Shown here: positions 56,617 through 64,000 of the stretch, one piece after another
Numbering within the stretch: position 1 is the stretch's first letter
Layout of the letters: each line of letters opens with the position of its first letter
Source: Deltaproteobacteria bacterium UBA1386
Lineage (GTDB): Bacteria > Desulfobacterota > Syntrophorhabdia > Syntrophorhabdales > Syntrophorhabdaceae
DNA length: 64,000 bases
Direction: 5' to 3'
Assembly (NCBI GenBank): GCA_002305765.1
Contig: DBQU01000062.1
Coordinates: 1-64,000, forward strand
Position numbers and translations under genes: made by a program
The notes under the pieces: model-generated
Told to the model about the DNA's origin: nothing
The model's database searches: none
What the model saw: only the letters and a program-made list of their open reading frames with translations

Positions 56617-57234
56617 CTAGCAAATTTTTTTGTATATGAGAAGGCGGTAGTCCCTGGCAACCCCCGGCAATGAATAGCCGAGGCTCTTCTCCAACCTGTG
56701 GCCCGGGAAGTTCTCGTCCCGTTGTCCCTTTCCCTTGAGGACAAAAGTCAGCCCTCCCGCCGCGAGATGCCTGTTCGACGCGGCGATGACAGCCCCCGTG
56801 GTCCCGTAGGCCTTCGCGACGAGACCATCGGCATCGAGGGGGTCGATCGCCTCTATCCGTCCCCCGACGGGCCGGAGGTTGGTGAGCGAGAGGGTGCGGC
56901 GGACGTGACGCTGGAACTGGACCTTCTTGAGGCTCTTGTCGACGGCCAGGACCTCAAGGGATCCGTTGAGGATGGCCAGCGGAACGGCAAGGATGCCGGA
57001 CCCCGAACCGACGTCGACGAGACGCCGCCTGTCCCCCACAAAAGCATGGAGAAAGAAGGAGTCCGCCAGGAGCTCGCGGCAGACACGCTCCATGTCCTTG
57101 AGCCCCACGAGGTTCATCCTGCTTCCCCAGCGTTCGAGCTCCTCAATGTAACGCACGAGGGACACCAACCCGGCCTCTCCGGGAGAGATGAGGAAATGCT
57201 CCAGAGTCTCGGCTATCAGTCCTTTCAGGTCCAC
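56617..57234 (-). CDS. rsmG: 16S rRNA (guanine-527-N7) methyltransferase
   Basis: GidB/RsmG, 205 aa, methylating G527 of 16S rRNA with SAM. The SAM-binding motif is LVDVGSGSGILAVPLAI, followed by LAVDKSLKKVQFQRHVRRTL and a conserved GRIEAIDP. N-terminal ERWGSRMNLVGLKDMERVC and ELLADS are typical. The start codon is GTG with hardly any leader sequence. The usual neighbour mnmG (gidA) is absent; the divergent gene is a BamD-LptA fusion 46 bases away. Confidence 0.93.
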   Translation of the reverse strand: MDLKGLIAETLEHFLISPGEAGLVSLVRYIEELERWGSRMNLVGLKDMERVCRELLADSFFLHAFVGDRRRLVDVGSGSGILAVPLAILNGSLEVLAVDKSLKKVQFQRHVRRTLSLTNLRPVGGRIEAIDPLDADGLVAKAYGTTGAVIAASNRHLAAGGLTFVLKGKGQRDENFPGHRLEKSLGYSLPGVARDYRLLIYKKIC

Positions 57235-57280
57235 GCGTTAAAGAATAGCATAATTCTTTTTCTTCTGTTATACTAAGCCC

Positions 57281-58804
57281 ATGCGAAAATTCTTCATTAT
57301 TTTCATTGCACTTTTCGTGCTCGTTTCGTGCTCCTCGAAGACCCCTAAGAAGGCCGAGAACCCCGTCGACCTCTACGTTGCCGGCGTGAACCTGATGAAC
57401 ACCAAGAAATATGACAAGGCCGTGGAAAAGTTCAAGGCCATCCGCGAACAGTATCCCTTCGACCCCATGGCCCTCGTCGCCGCCGTCAAGCTCGGCGATA
57501 CCTACTTCCTGAAGAAGGACTATGTCCTGGCCGCCGGCACCTACGAGGACTATTTCAAGGCCCACCCGGATGAAGAGAACATCCCCTACGTCCTCTTCCG
57601 TCTCGGCGAATGCTACGAGAAGCTTTCGCCCAGCATCGACCGCGATCAGGCGAACACGGTGAAAGGCATCGAAAGGATAACCTACCTGAGGAACCGGTAC
57701 CCCACGAGCTCCTACGCAAAGGAGTCGGAATCGAGATTGAAAAGGTTCATACAGAAGCTGGCTGACCGGGAGCTCTACGTGGGCGAATTCTATGTCAGGA
57801 CCGCCCAGTACAACGCATGCGTGATCAGGCTCGAGGACATGCTGAAAAGATATCCGGAGTCAAAGAACATGGACAAGGCCCTTTTCTACCTTGTGACCGC
57901 CCATCGGGAACTGGGAAACCAGGGCAAGAGCGACGAGTACCTCGAACGGCTGCGCAGAGAATACCCGAAAAGCATCTATTCGCGCTCCACCGTAAGGCAG
58001 CGTAAGACCCTCAAGATGGTGCGCGAGGAGGAGAAGAACGCGACGTCACCCGGTACCGCCGCAGCGGCGCCCCGGGCGGCCGCCTCCGATCCTGCCAGGG
58101 CCTCCATGCAGGCAACGGGCATACCCATGGCCAGCGCCACGACCTCCACTGTCCCTGCTGCTGAAGCAACAACAGCAACACCGCAGTACAGGGAAGGAAA
58201 GAGGAAAGAGATAGATCTCAGGCCCCCCGAGGCTGAGCCCGCCGCACAGCTATCCTCCGAGCCGCCGAAGGTGGACGCTGTGCAGACGGCGAAACACGCC
58301 GAAACCCCCGGCGCCACACGTCCCGAAACCAAAGAAGAGGGCAAGACGGCCCCGGAGGACAAGCCAAAGGCAAGGGGCGTGGACAAGGCGCTCGGCTTTC
58401 TTGACCAGAAGAAACCCATAGATATCGTCTCCGATACAATGGAAGGCTTCGACAAGGAAAAATATGTCTTCTTCAAGGGCAGCGTCGTGGCCAAACAGGA
58501 TGACCTCTACATCTATTCCGATACGATGGAGGCCTTCATGAGCGCCGACACCAACGAGATAGAGAAGGCGAACGCGAAGGGCAACGTGAGGATCATCAAG
58601 CAGAACAGGACGGCAACCTGCAAAGAGGCCTTCTTCGACAACATCAAGGGCGAGATCGTCCTCAAGGGAAACGCCGTCGTGACGTCGGACAAGGACAAGG
58701 TCGAAGGCGATATCGTCACATACTACGTAAACGAAGACCGCGCCGTGGTCACCGCGGAAAAAAGCAAGAAAGCAAAGGTGACCATATACCCCCAACAGAA
58801 ATAA
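57281..58804 (+). CDS. BamD-like TPR lipoprotein fused to LptA/OstA-like domain
   Basis: A 507-aa lipoprotein. The signal ends in the lipobox LVSC with Cys17, so it should be anchored in the outer membrane. Residues about 25-225 are TPR-like and match outer-membrane assembly lipoproteins (DLYVAGVNLMNTKKYDKAVE; EQYPFDPMALVAAVKLGDTY; RNRYPTSSYAKES; RYPESKNMDKALFYLVTAHR). A Pro/Ala/Thr-rich linker (about 245-360) leads to a C-terminal OstA/LptA-like beta domain (IVSDTMEGFDKEKYVFFKGS; KANAKGNVRIIKQNRTATCK; GNAVVTSDKDKVEGD). The BamD part would serve beta-barrel assembly and the LptA part LPS transport. A TATACT hexamer ends seven bases before the ATG, so the mRNA may be leaderless. Terminator at 58848-58890. 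Confidence 0.82.
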   Translation: MRKFFIIFIALFVLVSCSSKTPKKAENPVDLYVAGVNLMNTKKYDKAVEKFKAIREQYPFDPMALVAAVKLGDTYFLKKDYVLAAGTYEDYFKAHPDEENIPYVLFRLGECYEKLSPSIDRDQANTVKGIERITYLRNRYPTSSYAKESESRLKRFIQKLADRELYVGEFYVRTAQYNACVIRLEDMLKRYPESKNMDKALFYLVTAHRELGNQGKSDEYLERLRREYPKSIYSRSTVRQRKTLKMVREEEKNATSPGTAAAAPRAAASDPARASMQATGIPMASATTSTVPAAEATTATPQYREGKRKEIDLRPPEAEPAAQLSSEPPKVDAVQTAKHAETPGATRPETKEEGKTAPEDKPKARGVDKALGFLDQKKPIDIVSDTMEGFDKEKYVFFKGSVVAKQDDLYIYSDTMEAFMSADTNEIEKANAKGNVRIIKQNRTATCKEAFFDNIKGEIVLKGNAVVTSDKDKVEGDIVTYYVNEDRAVVTAEKSKKAKVTIYPQQK

Positions 58805-58847
58805 AGACGGCTTAAATAGCTTGAGCCGCTTGAATGGCTTGAAAGTG

Positions 58848-58890
58848 AAAGGCAAGAACCTTTGTTCGCCGACAACGGTTCTTGCCTTTT
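58848..58890 (+). terminator. Terminator of the BamD-LptA fusion gene
   Basis: Stem AAAGGCAAGAACC / GGTTCTTGCCTTT (13 bp) with a loop of about 16 bases, ending in TTTTGTTCT. Confidence 0.8.
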
Positions 58891-58900
58891 GTTCTAACGC

Positions 58901-59058
58901 TCAACAGGCTGTTGACAAAGTGATTTCTGAAGACGATTCGTGTTCTTTCGTCATTCCGGCGAAGGCCGGAATCCAGGAAAAACGAGGGGTTAGAGAAACC
59001 TCTGGATTCCGGCCTTCGCCGGAATGACGTAGAAAATGGGTTTATCAACAGCCTGTCA
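58901..59058. mobile_element. MITE-like non-coding element
   Basis: About 158 bases with imperfect terminal inverted repeats (TCAACAGGCTGTTGACAAA left; TTTATCAACAGCCTGTCAAA right). Inside are perfect inverted arms CGTCATTCCGGCGAAGGCCG (+GAATCCAG) at 58949-58976 and its complement at 59002-59029. There is no coding capacity. A half copy lies at 26-85. The GGAATGACG palindrome resembles widespread proteobacterial intergenic repeats. Confidence 0.75.
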
Positions 59059-59082
59059 AACGACTCAAGCCATTCAAGCGGC

Positions 59083-59514
59083 TCAAGCCGTCCCTTCCGG
59101 CAGGAAGGGTATGGGGTCGGACTTGCGGTAGACGAGGGCCTGGCACACGGCTATGGTGTCGTCGCGGTCCTTTACCGTTATATAGTAGGAAGCCGTCCTG
59201 TTCGTCTTGTGTGTTTCCTTCGATTCAGCAACAAGGAGGGCACCCTTTTCGGGTGGTTTCATATAGGTTATGTTCATGTTCAGGGCAACGGCCACCCTGT
59301 CATGACTGTTCGACGAGATCTCGAAGGCCTCGTCGATGAGCCCGAAGATCGCTCCGCCATGGGCGTTGCCGTAGATGTTGTCCATGTCCCCCGTGTAGCA
59401 CATCTCGCACAGGGCATATCCTTCGCTGACATCCCTGAGCCGTATGTCGAGAAGACGCGCGAAGGGCTCTTTTTCAACCCGATCGAAATAGGCGTTCCTT
59501 TTTCCGTCCTCCAT
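59083..59514 (-). CDS. PaaI-type hotdog thioesterase
   Basis: A 143-aa hotdog-fold acyl-CoA thioesterase of the PaaI/YdiI type. The active-site region GNAHGGAIFGLIDEAFEISS and the C-terminal TNRTASYYITVKDRDDTIAV are typical. LDIRLRDVSEGYALCEM begins the fold. Substrate unknown; PaaI relatives act on aromatic or small acyl-CoA. The gene starts three bases after the trxA stop and ends within a 9-mer repeat that adds Gly-Thr-Ala. Confidence 0.88.
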   Translation of the reverse strand: MEDGKRNAYFDRVEKEPFARLLDIRLRDVSEGYALCEMCYTGDMDNIYGNAHGGAIFGLIDEAFEISSNSHDRVAVALNMNITYMKPPEKGALLVAESKETHKTNRTASYYITVKDRDDTIAVCQALVYRKSDPIPFLPEGTA

Positions 59515-59517
59515 CCC

Positions 59518-59841
59518 TCACAGCACCTTCTTCAAGGCATCATCGACGTTGCCCTTGGGCTGCGCCCCGACGATGCGTCCCGATTCGGCGCCATTCTTAA
59601 AGATGATCAACGTGGGGATGCCCCGGACCCCGTATTGCGCCGGCGTCTGGGGGTTCTCGTCGACATTGAGCTTGAGGATCTTCACCTTGCCCTCATATTC
59701 ACCGGCAAGGGCATCGATCACGGGACCCATCACCTGGCATGGCCCGCACCAGGTCGCCCAGAAATCCACGAGAACAGGGATGCTCGATTCGAGAACCTCG
59801 GTTCTGAACTCTCCGTCCGTTACCGCTCTTGCGTTGCTCAT
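59518..59841 (-). CDS. trxA: Thioredoxin
   Basis: Classical cytosolic thioredoxin, 107 aa, active site WCGPC with Cys32 and Cys35, cis-Pro in VRGIPTLIIFKNG. The start at 59841 follows GAGGAAGG. An open frame upstream adds 29 residues with no family match. The thioesterase follows with a three-base gap. Confidence 0.96.
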   Translation of the reverse strand: MSNARAVTDGEFRTEVLESSIPVLVDFWATWCGPCQVMGPVIDALAGEYEGKVKILKLNVDENPQTPAQYGVRGIPTLIIFKNGAESGRIVGAQPKGNVDDALKKVL

Positions 59842-59934
59842 GCCTTCCTCCTTGTTCGTTGTCCGCCACAGGACCCCCGGGCAGGCAATGTTTTTATAAT
59901 AGTTAAGCCCTTCGCCGGTCGTTGTCAACCATGT

Positions 59935-60540
59935 TCAGTCATCGAGGCATTCCTTCCATTCCTCCTCGGAGATGCGCCGTATCCTTCCGCCATCGTTCAT
60001 GTCGCGCACAAGCCCCGCTTCTAGGTATGCCTCATCGGTGTACCCCCTTTCCTCCCAGTAGCCTGACACGTAGCGGTCCATAAGGGTGACGCGAATGACG
60101 CTCTTCGCCGACTTGTAGCCCCAGAGGTAGGGCACGAAGGCCCTCACGGGCCCCCCGTAATCCTCCTCGAGGTATTCCCCGTCGAATTCGTAGGCCAGGA
60201 GGGTCTTGCTCCTTACGGCCGTTTCCACCGGTATGGACGTGTCGTAGATCCTCTTTATCGACCAGAACCTCACAAAAGCAACGGAAGGATGCGCCTTCAC
60301 GGCGTTCATGATGTCGAGGACCCTGACCCCGCCCCAGTTGCCCCGCACGGTGAAGCGCGTCACGCTCGTCAGGCGGGCGTCGACGACCGTTTTCGGCATC
60401 GCCCTGAGATCGGCCCACGTGAATGTCCGCGGCGCGTCACAGAGTCCTGTCACCTCTATCTCCCATCCTTCCCTGTCAAGGACCCCGGGGTGCCCCTCGG
60501 CCCAAAAAACGGGTGTTCTCAACTCCTTCAACCGGCTCAT
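59935..60540 (-). CDS. Sulfite-oxidase-fold molybdopterin-domain protein, Cys ligand replaced
   Basis: A 201-aa protein made only of the oxidoreductase molybdopterin-binding fold (SUOX/MsrP class). Visible signs: WEIEVTGLCDAPRTFTWADL near the N-terminus, GNWGGVRVLDIM, and YGGPVRAFVPYLWGYKSAKS. In relatives a Cys in CVTxWS binds Mo; here the aligned position is Ser59 (SVTRFTVRGNWGGV). The domain may bind cofactor without classical catalysis, or not at all. There is no Tat signal, so it is cytoplasmic. The ATG at 60540 follows GGGAGG. An upstream open frame is not family-like. Confidence 0.82.
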   Translation of the reverse strand: MSRLKELRTPVFWAEGHPGVLDREGWEIEVTGLCDAPRTFTWADLRAMPKTVVDARLTSVTRFTVRGNWGGVRVLDIMNAVKAHPSVAFVRFWSIKRIYDTSIPVETAVRSKTLLAYEFDGEYLEEDYGGPVRAFVPYLWGYKSAKSVIRVTLMDRYVSGYWEERGYTDEAYLEAGLVRDMNDGGRIRRISEEEWKECLDD

Positions 60541-60690
60541 CGCGACCTCCCGCCCTAAACAATAATCATAGCCGAATTTCAGGGGTCCGCAAATAAAAAA
60601 GACCACCCGGGAGCAAAGCCCTCATATGCCCTATGGCTCCTGGGCCTCTTCCTGTTCCATTTTTCCCGCGATTGTTCTATACTTGCGACC

Positions 60691-61863
60691 ATGGTCAAGC
60701 TCACGGTAAGAAAGGAGCGCAGCGGACCCGTCAGAGGGTTCCATCCCTGGGTGTTTTCGAAAGCGCTCAGGTCCATACCGGAGGGTCTCGTGCCGGGTGA
60801 ACCCGTCGAGCTTTGTGATGAGTCCGGTTCCTTCCTGGCATCGGGCTACTTCAACTCCTACGGACAGATATCGGTGAGGCTCTGGGGACATGAGAAGGAC
60901 GAGCCCGTCGGAACGGATTTCTTCGTCCGGAGGTTGGAGAGGGCGGCTGATATCCGCCGCCGCTACGTGGAACGCCCGGGCACGAACGCCTATCGCCTGA
61001 TCAACGGTGAAAGCGATCTCATTCCGGGACTTATCGTGGACAGGTACGGTGATCACCTCGTGGTCCAGTTCCACACCCGGGGTATGGAACGGTGGAAGAC
61101 CGAGGTCGTGGAGTCCCTCGTAGCGGTATTCGGGCCTCGGGGTATCTGGGAACGCTCCGATGTGTCCGTGAGGAACATCGAGAACCTCGGCGCCGTTCGG
61201 GGGCTTCTCCACGGCAGCGTCCCCGACGCGATAGAGATCGCAGAGAACGGGCTCAGGTTTCTCGTCGATGTCAAGGAAGGACAGAAGACGGGGTTCTTTC
61301 TCGACCAGCGAGACAAACGCAGCGCCTTCACCAAATACGCGAAGGACAGGGAGGTCCTCAATTGCTTCTCCTATACGGGAGGGTTCACGGTCTACGCCGT
61401 GGCCGGGGGCGCCCGCCGCGTCGTCAGCGTCGACTCTTCCCGGCGCGCCCTCGACATCGCGAAGGAGAACATCATCCTCAATGGATTCGACACGTCACGG
61501 TGCGAATTCGTCTGTGACGACGCGAAGAGGTATCTCAGGGAGCCGGGCCGGCACTTCGAGGCGACCGTGCTGGACCCTCCCGCGTTCATAAAGGACCGCA
61601 GGAAGAAACAGGAAGGCCTTGCCGGCTACCGGGCGATCAACGAAATGGCCTTGAGAAACCTCTCGCCCGGGGGCGTCCTCGTGACATGCTCCTGTTCCGC
61701 CCATCTGTCCCTGAGCGATTTCCGCTTCCTCCTGTCGGAGGCGGGGGCAAAGACGGGAAGACCGCTCACCTTACTCGAAACCCACACCCACGGCATAGAC
61801 CATCCCCAGCTCGTACCGTTCACGGAGGGGGAATACCTGAAATGTTTCATCCTGAGGGGATGA
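60691..61863 (+). CDS. Class I rRNA methyltransferase (RlmI-like, PUA domain)
   Basis: A 390-aa protein with an N-terminal PUA domain (KERSGPVRGFHPWVFSKAL), a central linker (ERPGTNAYRLINGESDLIPG) and a C-terminal SAM methyltransferase. The methyltransferase shows GFFLDQRDKRSAF, NCFSYTGGFTVYAVAGGARR, VVSVDSSRRALDIA and the catalytic motif VLDPPAFIK. A Cys-rich TCSCSAHLS loop follows. RlmI makes m5C1962 in 23S rRNA; this is the nearest family, but the exact target is not certain. It stands alone on the + strand. Confidence 0.9.
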   Translation: MVKLTVRKERSGPVRGFHPWVFSKALRSIPEGLVPGEPVELCDESGSFLASGYFNSYGQISVRLWGHEKDEPVGTDFFVRRLERAADIRRRYVERPGTNAYRLINGESDLIPGLIVDRYGDHLVVQFHTRGMERWKTEVVESLVAVFGPRGIWERSDVSVRNIENLGAVRGLLHGSVPDAIEIAENGLRFLVDVKEGQKTGFFLDQRDKRSAFTKYAKDREVLNCFSYTGGFTVYAVAGGARRVVSVDSSRRALDIAKENIILNGFDTSRCEFVCDDAKRYLREPGRHFEATVLDPPAFIKDRRKKQEGLAGYRAINEMALRNLSPGGVLVTCSCSAHLSLSDFRFLLSEAGAKTGRPLTLLETHTHGIDHPQLVPFTEGEYLKCFILRG

Positions 61864-61872
61864 AACATTTCC

Positions 61873-61975
61873 CGTTTTAAGTGATTGAGTTTTAAGTGTT
61901 AAGTCAAAGGCAGGAGCAGAAAGGATTTCATCTTTTACTTAAAACTTAAAACCTAAAACTTAAAACCGTCTTTTA
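61873..61975. repeat. Paired inverted TTTTAAGT arrays
   Basis: The left arm has CGTTTTAAGTGATTGAGTTT and TAAGTGTTAAGTC. The right arm, read in the hisF direction, starts right at the hisF stop with AAAAGACGG and continues TTTTAAGTTTTAGG, TTTTAAGTTTTAAGT. About 35 bases lie between the arms. Confidence 0.8.
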
Positions 61976-62737
61976 CAGGTTTACCGCCACTCCCTTCCCC
62001 TTCAAATACTCCTTCACCTGGCGGACCGTGAAGGTGCGGAAGTGGAAGACCGATGCGGCCAGCAGAATGTCCGCGCCACCACGCACGACACCTTCGTAGA
62101 AGTGCTCCAGGGTTCCCGCTCCGCCCGAGGCGATCACGGGCAGGGTCACCGCGTCGGATATGGCCTTCGTGAACTCGAGGTCGTATCCTTTCAGGGTCCC
62201 GTCGCCGTCCATGCTCGTCGGCAGGATGGTACCGGCACCGAGTTCCTGGCAGCGCTTCGCCCATTCCACGGCGTCCTTGCCGACGGGGGTCGTACCGCCC
62301 GCCACGACAAGCTCGAAACCCGAGGGCATTGCCCCGTTACGCCTCGCATCGACGGCGATGACGATCCTCCCGCCTCCGAACCTGTCGGCGGCTTCCTTCA
62401 CCAAGGTCGGGTCCTTCACGGCGGCGCTGTTCATGGACACCTTGTCGGCCCCGGCCTTGAGGACGAGCTCGATGTCATCCGTCGTGTTGATGCCGCCTCC
62501 CACAGTGAGGGGAATGGTGATCACCGAGGAGACCTCCTTGACCCATTCCAGCCGGGTCTTGCGGTTTTCGACGGTGGCCGCAATGTCGAGCATCGCGAGT
62601 TCATCCGCCCCTTCCTTCTGGTAATAAGCCGCATTCTCGACGGGATCTCCGGCATCCTTGAGGTCAACAAAATGGACACCTTTCACAACGCGTCCATTTT
62701 TCATATCGAGACATGGCATGATCTTCACGGTCTTCAT
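61973..62737 (-). CDS. hisF: Imidazole glycerol phosphate synthase cyclase subunit HisF
   Basis: TIM-barrel histidine biosynthesis enzyme, 254 aa, closing the imidazole ring with ammonia from HisH. Catalytic Asp residues are in IMPCLDMKNGRVVKGVHF and TILPTSMDGDGTLKG. VGGGINTTDDIELVLKAGAD and IASGGAGTLEHF are the phosphate-binding loops. The start at 62737 follows GAGGAGC; five codons upstream are also open. hisH and other his genes are not adjacent in the window. Confidence 0.96.
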   Translation of the reverse strand: MKTVKIMPCLDMKNGRVVKGVHFVDLKDAGDPVENAAYYQKEGADELAMLDIAATVENRKTRLEWVKEVSSVITIPLTVGGGINTTDDIELVLKAGADKVSMNSAAVKDPTLVKEAADRFGGGRIVIAVDARRNGAMPSGFELVVAGGTTPVGKDAVEWAKRCQELGAGTILPTSMDGDGTLKGYDLEFTKAISDAVTLPVIASGGAGTLEHFYEGVVRGGADILLAASVFHFRTFTVRQVKEYLKGKGVAVNL

Positions 62738-62882
62738 TGTCAGGCTCCTCATCTTTTGGATTTCCGTCCGGCCTCCCCGGCCGGCGGCGGTTCATAAATA
62801 CATATTCGCTTTCTTCATCCCCTGTCAAGGAGCCTTCTTCCGCATCTCCGGGAAATGCCTTGCGAGCCCCTGTAAATTCTTG

Positions 62883-62909
62883 TAAAGTTATCTGACGGGC
62901 ACCCGATAA
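62883..62909 (+). promoter_or_regulatory. Sigma-28 (FliA) promoter before chemoreceptor gene
   Basis: TAAAGTTA (62883-62890), 11 bases, CCCGATAA (62902-62909). Each half differs by one base from the FliA consensus TAAAGTTT-N11-GCCGATAA. It is about 90 bases before the GTG start of the receptor. Confidence 0.8.
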
Positions 62910-62996
62910 TATCGTTAAAGGCATATTTCACCACCTTGCGTCGATCAGAAGGCCTCTGCCATACGCATTGAAAAATGAACCGGGAGGTGTGTTCAC

Positions 62997-64000
62997 GTGA
63001 AGATCGAAAAGCTCAGGAACCTCGGCATTTTCTACAAGATCATGGGGATCTCGGCCGTTGCCATCGTCGTCATCATCCTCTGGAACATCCTGTATCTTCT
63101 CCCTCAAATGGAGCGGATCATGCTGAAGGAGAAACAGAACGCCGTCAAGGACGTCGTCGATGTCGCGTTCAGCATGCTCAACGATTATGACAAGAGGGTG
63201 AAGGCTCACGAGATCGAGATGGGCATGGCCCAGATGGCGGCGATAAAGTCGATCCAGCAGCTTCGTTATCGCGGCGAGAATTATTTCTGGATAAACGACA
63301 CGCAGCCCAAGATGATCGTGAACCCCGTCATGATAGACCTGGAAGGACAGGACGTGTCGGGTTTTGAGGACCCCAAAACGAAAAAGAAGATCTTCGTCGA
63401 GATGACCGCCATAGCGAAGGATAGAAAGGCGGGCTTCTATGAATACAACTGGAAGAGGTCGGGGGCGACGTCCTTCTCCACGAAGCAATCCTACATAAAA
63501 TACTTCGAACCCTGGGGGTGGGTGATAGGTTCGGGCATGTATCTCGACGACGTGAACAGGGAGATCGCGAAATTTCGCTGGATCATCATCGGCACCACTC
63601 TCGTTCTAGCCCTTCTCGTGCTCGCGTTGAGCTACCTCATCGCCAACAACATACGAAAGAACCTCAGCAAGGCCGTCGATGCCAGCAGATCCCTGTCGGA
63701 AGGCGATCTCAGCATCGACATCAGCGCCAACGGTTCGGACGAAACGGGACAGCTTCTGCAGTCGATGAAGAACATGATAGGCTCCTTCAACACGATGATC
63801 GGCAGCATCAAATCATCCGTCGACAGCCTCGATACGTCGGTCGAGACCATCAAGACACTCGCCGACAGGACGTCGGAGGGAACACGAACACAGGCCGATC
63901 AGGCCAACCAGATATCGGTCTCGGCCGAAGAGATGAGCCAGACCATCGTTGATGTCGCAAACAACGCCAGCGGCGTCAAAGACGCCTCGACGAACGCGAT
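62997..64000 (+). CDS. Methyl-accepting chemotaxis protein with Cache sensor (partial)
   Basis: The 5' part of a chemoreceptor; 334 codons are present and the gene runs off the right edge. The start is GTG after GGGAGGTG. A short cytoplasmic segment, TM1 (about 14-34) and a single Cache_2 domain (YRGENYFWINDTQPKMIVNP; FEPWGWVIGSGMYLDDV) are followed by TM2 (about 198-222), a HAMP domain (RKNLSKAVDASRSLSEGDL) and the start of the signalling helix (SVSAEEMSQTIVDVA). Cache_2 sensors often bind small organic acids; the ligand here is unknown. The FliA promoter ties it to the motility regulon. Confidence 0.93.
   Translation, partial: MKIEKLRNLGIFYKIMGISAVAIVVIILWNILYLLPQMERIMLKEKQNAVKDVVDVAFSMLNDYDKRVKAHEIEMGMAQMAAIKSIQQLRYRGENYFWINDTQPKMIVNPVMIDLEGQDVSGFEDPKTKKKIFVEMTAIAKDRKAGFYEYNWKRSGATSFSTKQSYIKYFEPWGWVIGSGMYLDDVNREIAKFRWIIIGTTLVLALLVLALSYLIANNIRKNLSKAVDASRSLSEGDLSIDISANGSDETGQLLQSMKNMIGSFNTMIGSIKSSVDSLDTSVETIKTLADRTSEGTRTQADQANQISVSAEEMSQTIVDVANNASGVKDASTNA

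Larger units (their letters stand above)
58803..59095. repeat. Composite inverted 9-mer arrays flanking a MITE-like element
   Basis: The outer left arm is GACGGCTTAAATAGCTTGAG, then CCGCTTGAATGGCTTGA. The outer right arm, read backward, is GACGGCTTGAGCCGCTTGAA followed by TGGCTTGAG, so the two are long inverted repeats. They frame a terminator and the MITE-like element. The right arm supplies the stop codon of the thioesterase gene. Confidence 0.85.

Noticed and set aside
62990..63004. TTCACGTGAA palindrome resembling a parS site
   Set aside because: Only the central ten bases match the parS consensus. It spans the start codon of the chemoreceptor, and outer positions disagree. No other parS-like site was found near parAB.

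Overview
The window is GC-rich, densely coding bacterial chromosome; no plasmid, phage or insertion-sequence genes are visible. The gene set suggests an anaerobic Gram-negative bacterium of the Desulfobacterota (former Deltaproteobacteria) type, possibly a syntroph-like lineage. The evidence is a membrane pyrophosphatase, an ADP-forming acyl-CoA synthetase, the siroheme-dependent (Ahb) heme route, SelA, a complex I lacking its NADH module, outer-membrane assembly functions, and an F1 operon with both b and b' subunits that lacks a and c. The lineage is inferred from gene content; there is no rRNA or other phylogenetic marker.

Layout. 0.1-11.5 kb: polX, a small CxxC protein, hppA, a chemoreceptor, an AmmeMemoRadiSam radical SAM enzyme, lon and an M18 aminopeptidase. 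11.5-12.3 kb: tmRNA (ssrA) directly behind smpB. 12.5-22.5 kb: an NtrY-like kinase, pgeF, an RluD-type pseudouridine synthase, selA, an ADP-forming acyl-CoA synthetase, a C-GCAxxG-C-C protein, a small exported protein and a TPR protein. 22.6-36.8 kb: a 13-gene nuo operon (A-B-C-D-[F/GltD fusion]-G-H-I-J-K-L-M-N) read leftward from a clear promoter with a palindromic operator candidate. 37-40.4 kb: envelope genes (lytic transglycosylase, DedA, TatC, DUF502). 40.5-48.5 kb: a DUF255 thioredoxin-fold protein, an alpha/beta hydrolase, ahbD-hemB-ahbC, tRNA-Pro and a nitroreductase. 48.5-57.2 kb: a B3/B4 protein, the F1/stator ATP synthase operon, parB, parA and rsmG. 57.3-64 kb: a BamD-LptA fusion lipoprotein, a thioesterase, thioredoxin, a Moco-fold protein, an RlmI-like methyltransferase, hisF, and a chemoreceptor that runs off the right edge behind a near-consensus FliA promoter.

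How it works together: complex I, the proton-pumping pyrophosphatase and the ATP synthase form an ion-gradient energy core. The acyl-CoA synthetase adds substrate-level ATP. The Ahb enzymes point to heme-dependent respiration or redox chemistry. Lon, tmRNA/SmpB and thioredoxin handle protein quality and redox control.

The most unusual signal is non-coding. Many genes end at or next to their stop codon in short-unit quasi-tandem arrays (units such as CCGCTTGAA, TTTTAAGTT, ATAGGTGATGGG, AATGACC). The arrays often occur as inverted pairs around a short interior and often start with a shared border AAAAGACGG. A MITE-like element at 58.9 kb, with a second partial copy at the left edge, is embedded in one of them. 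No gene-free stretch exceeds 300 bases.
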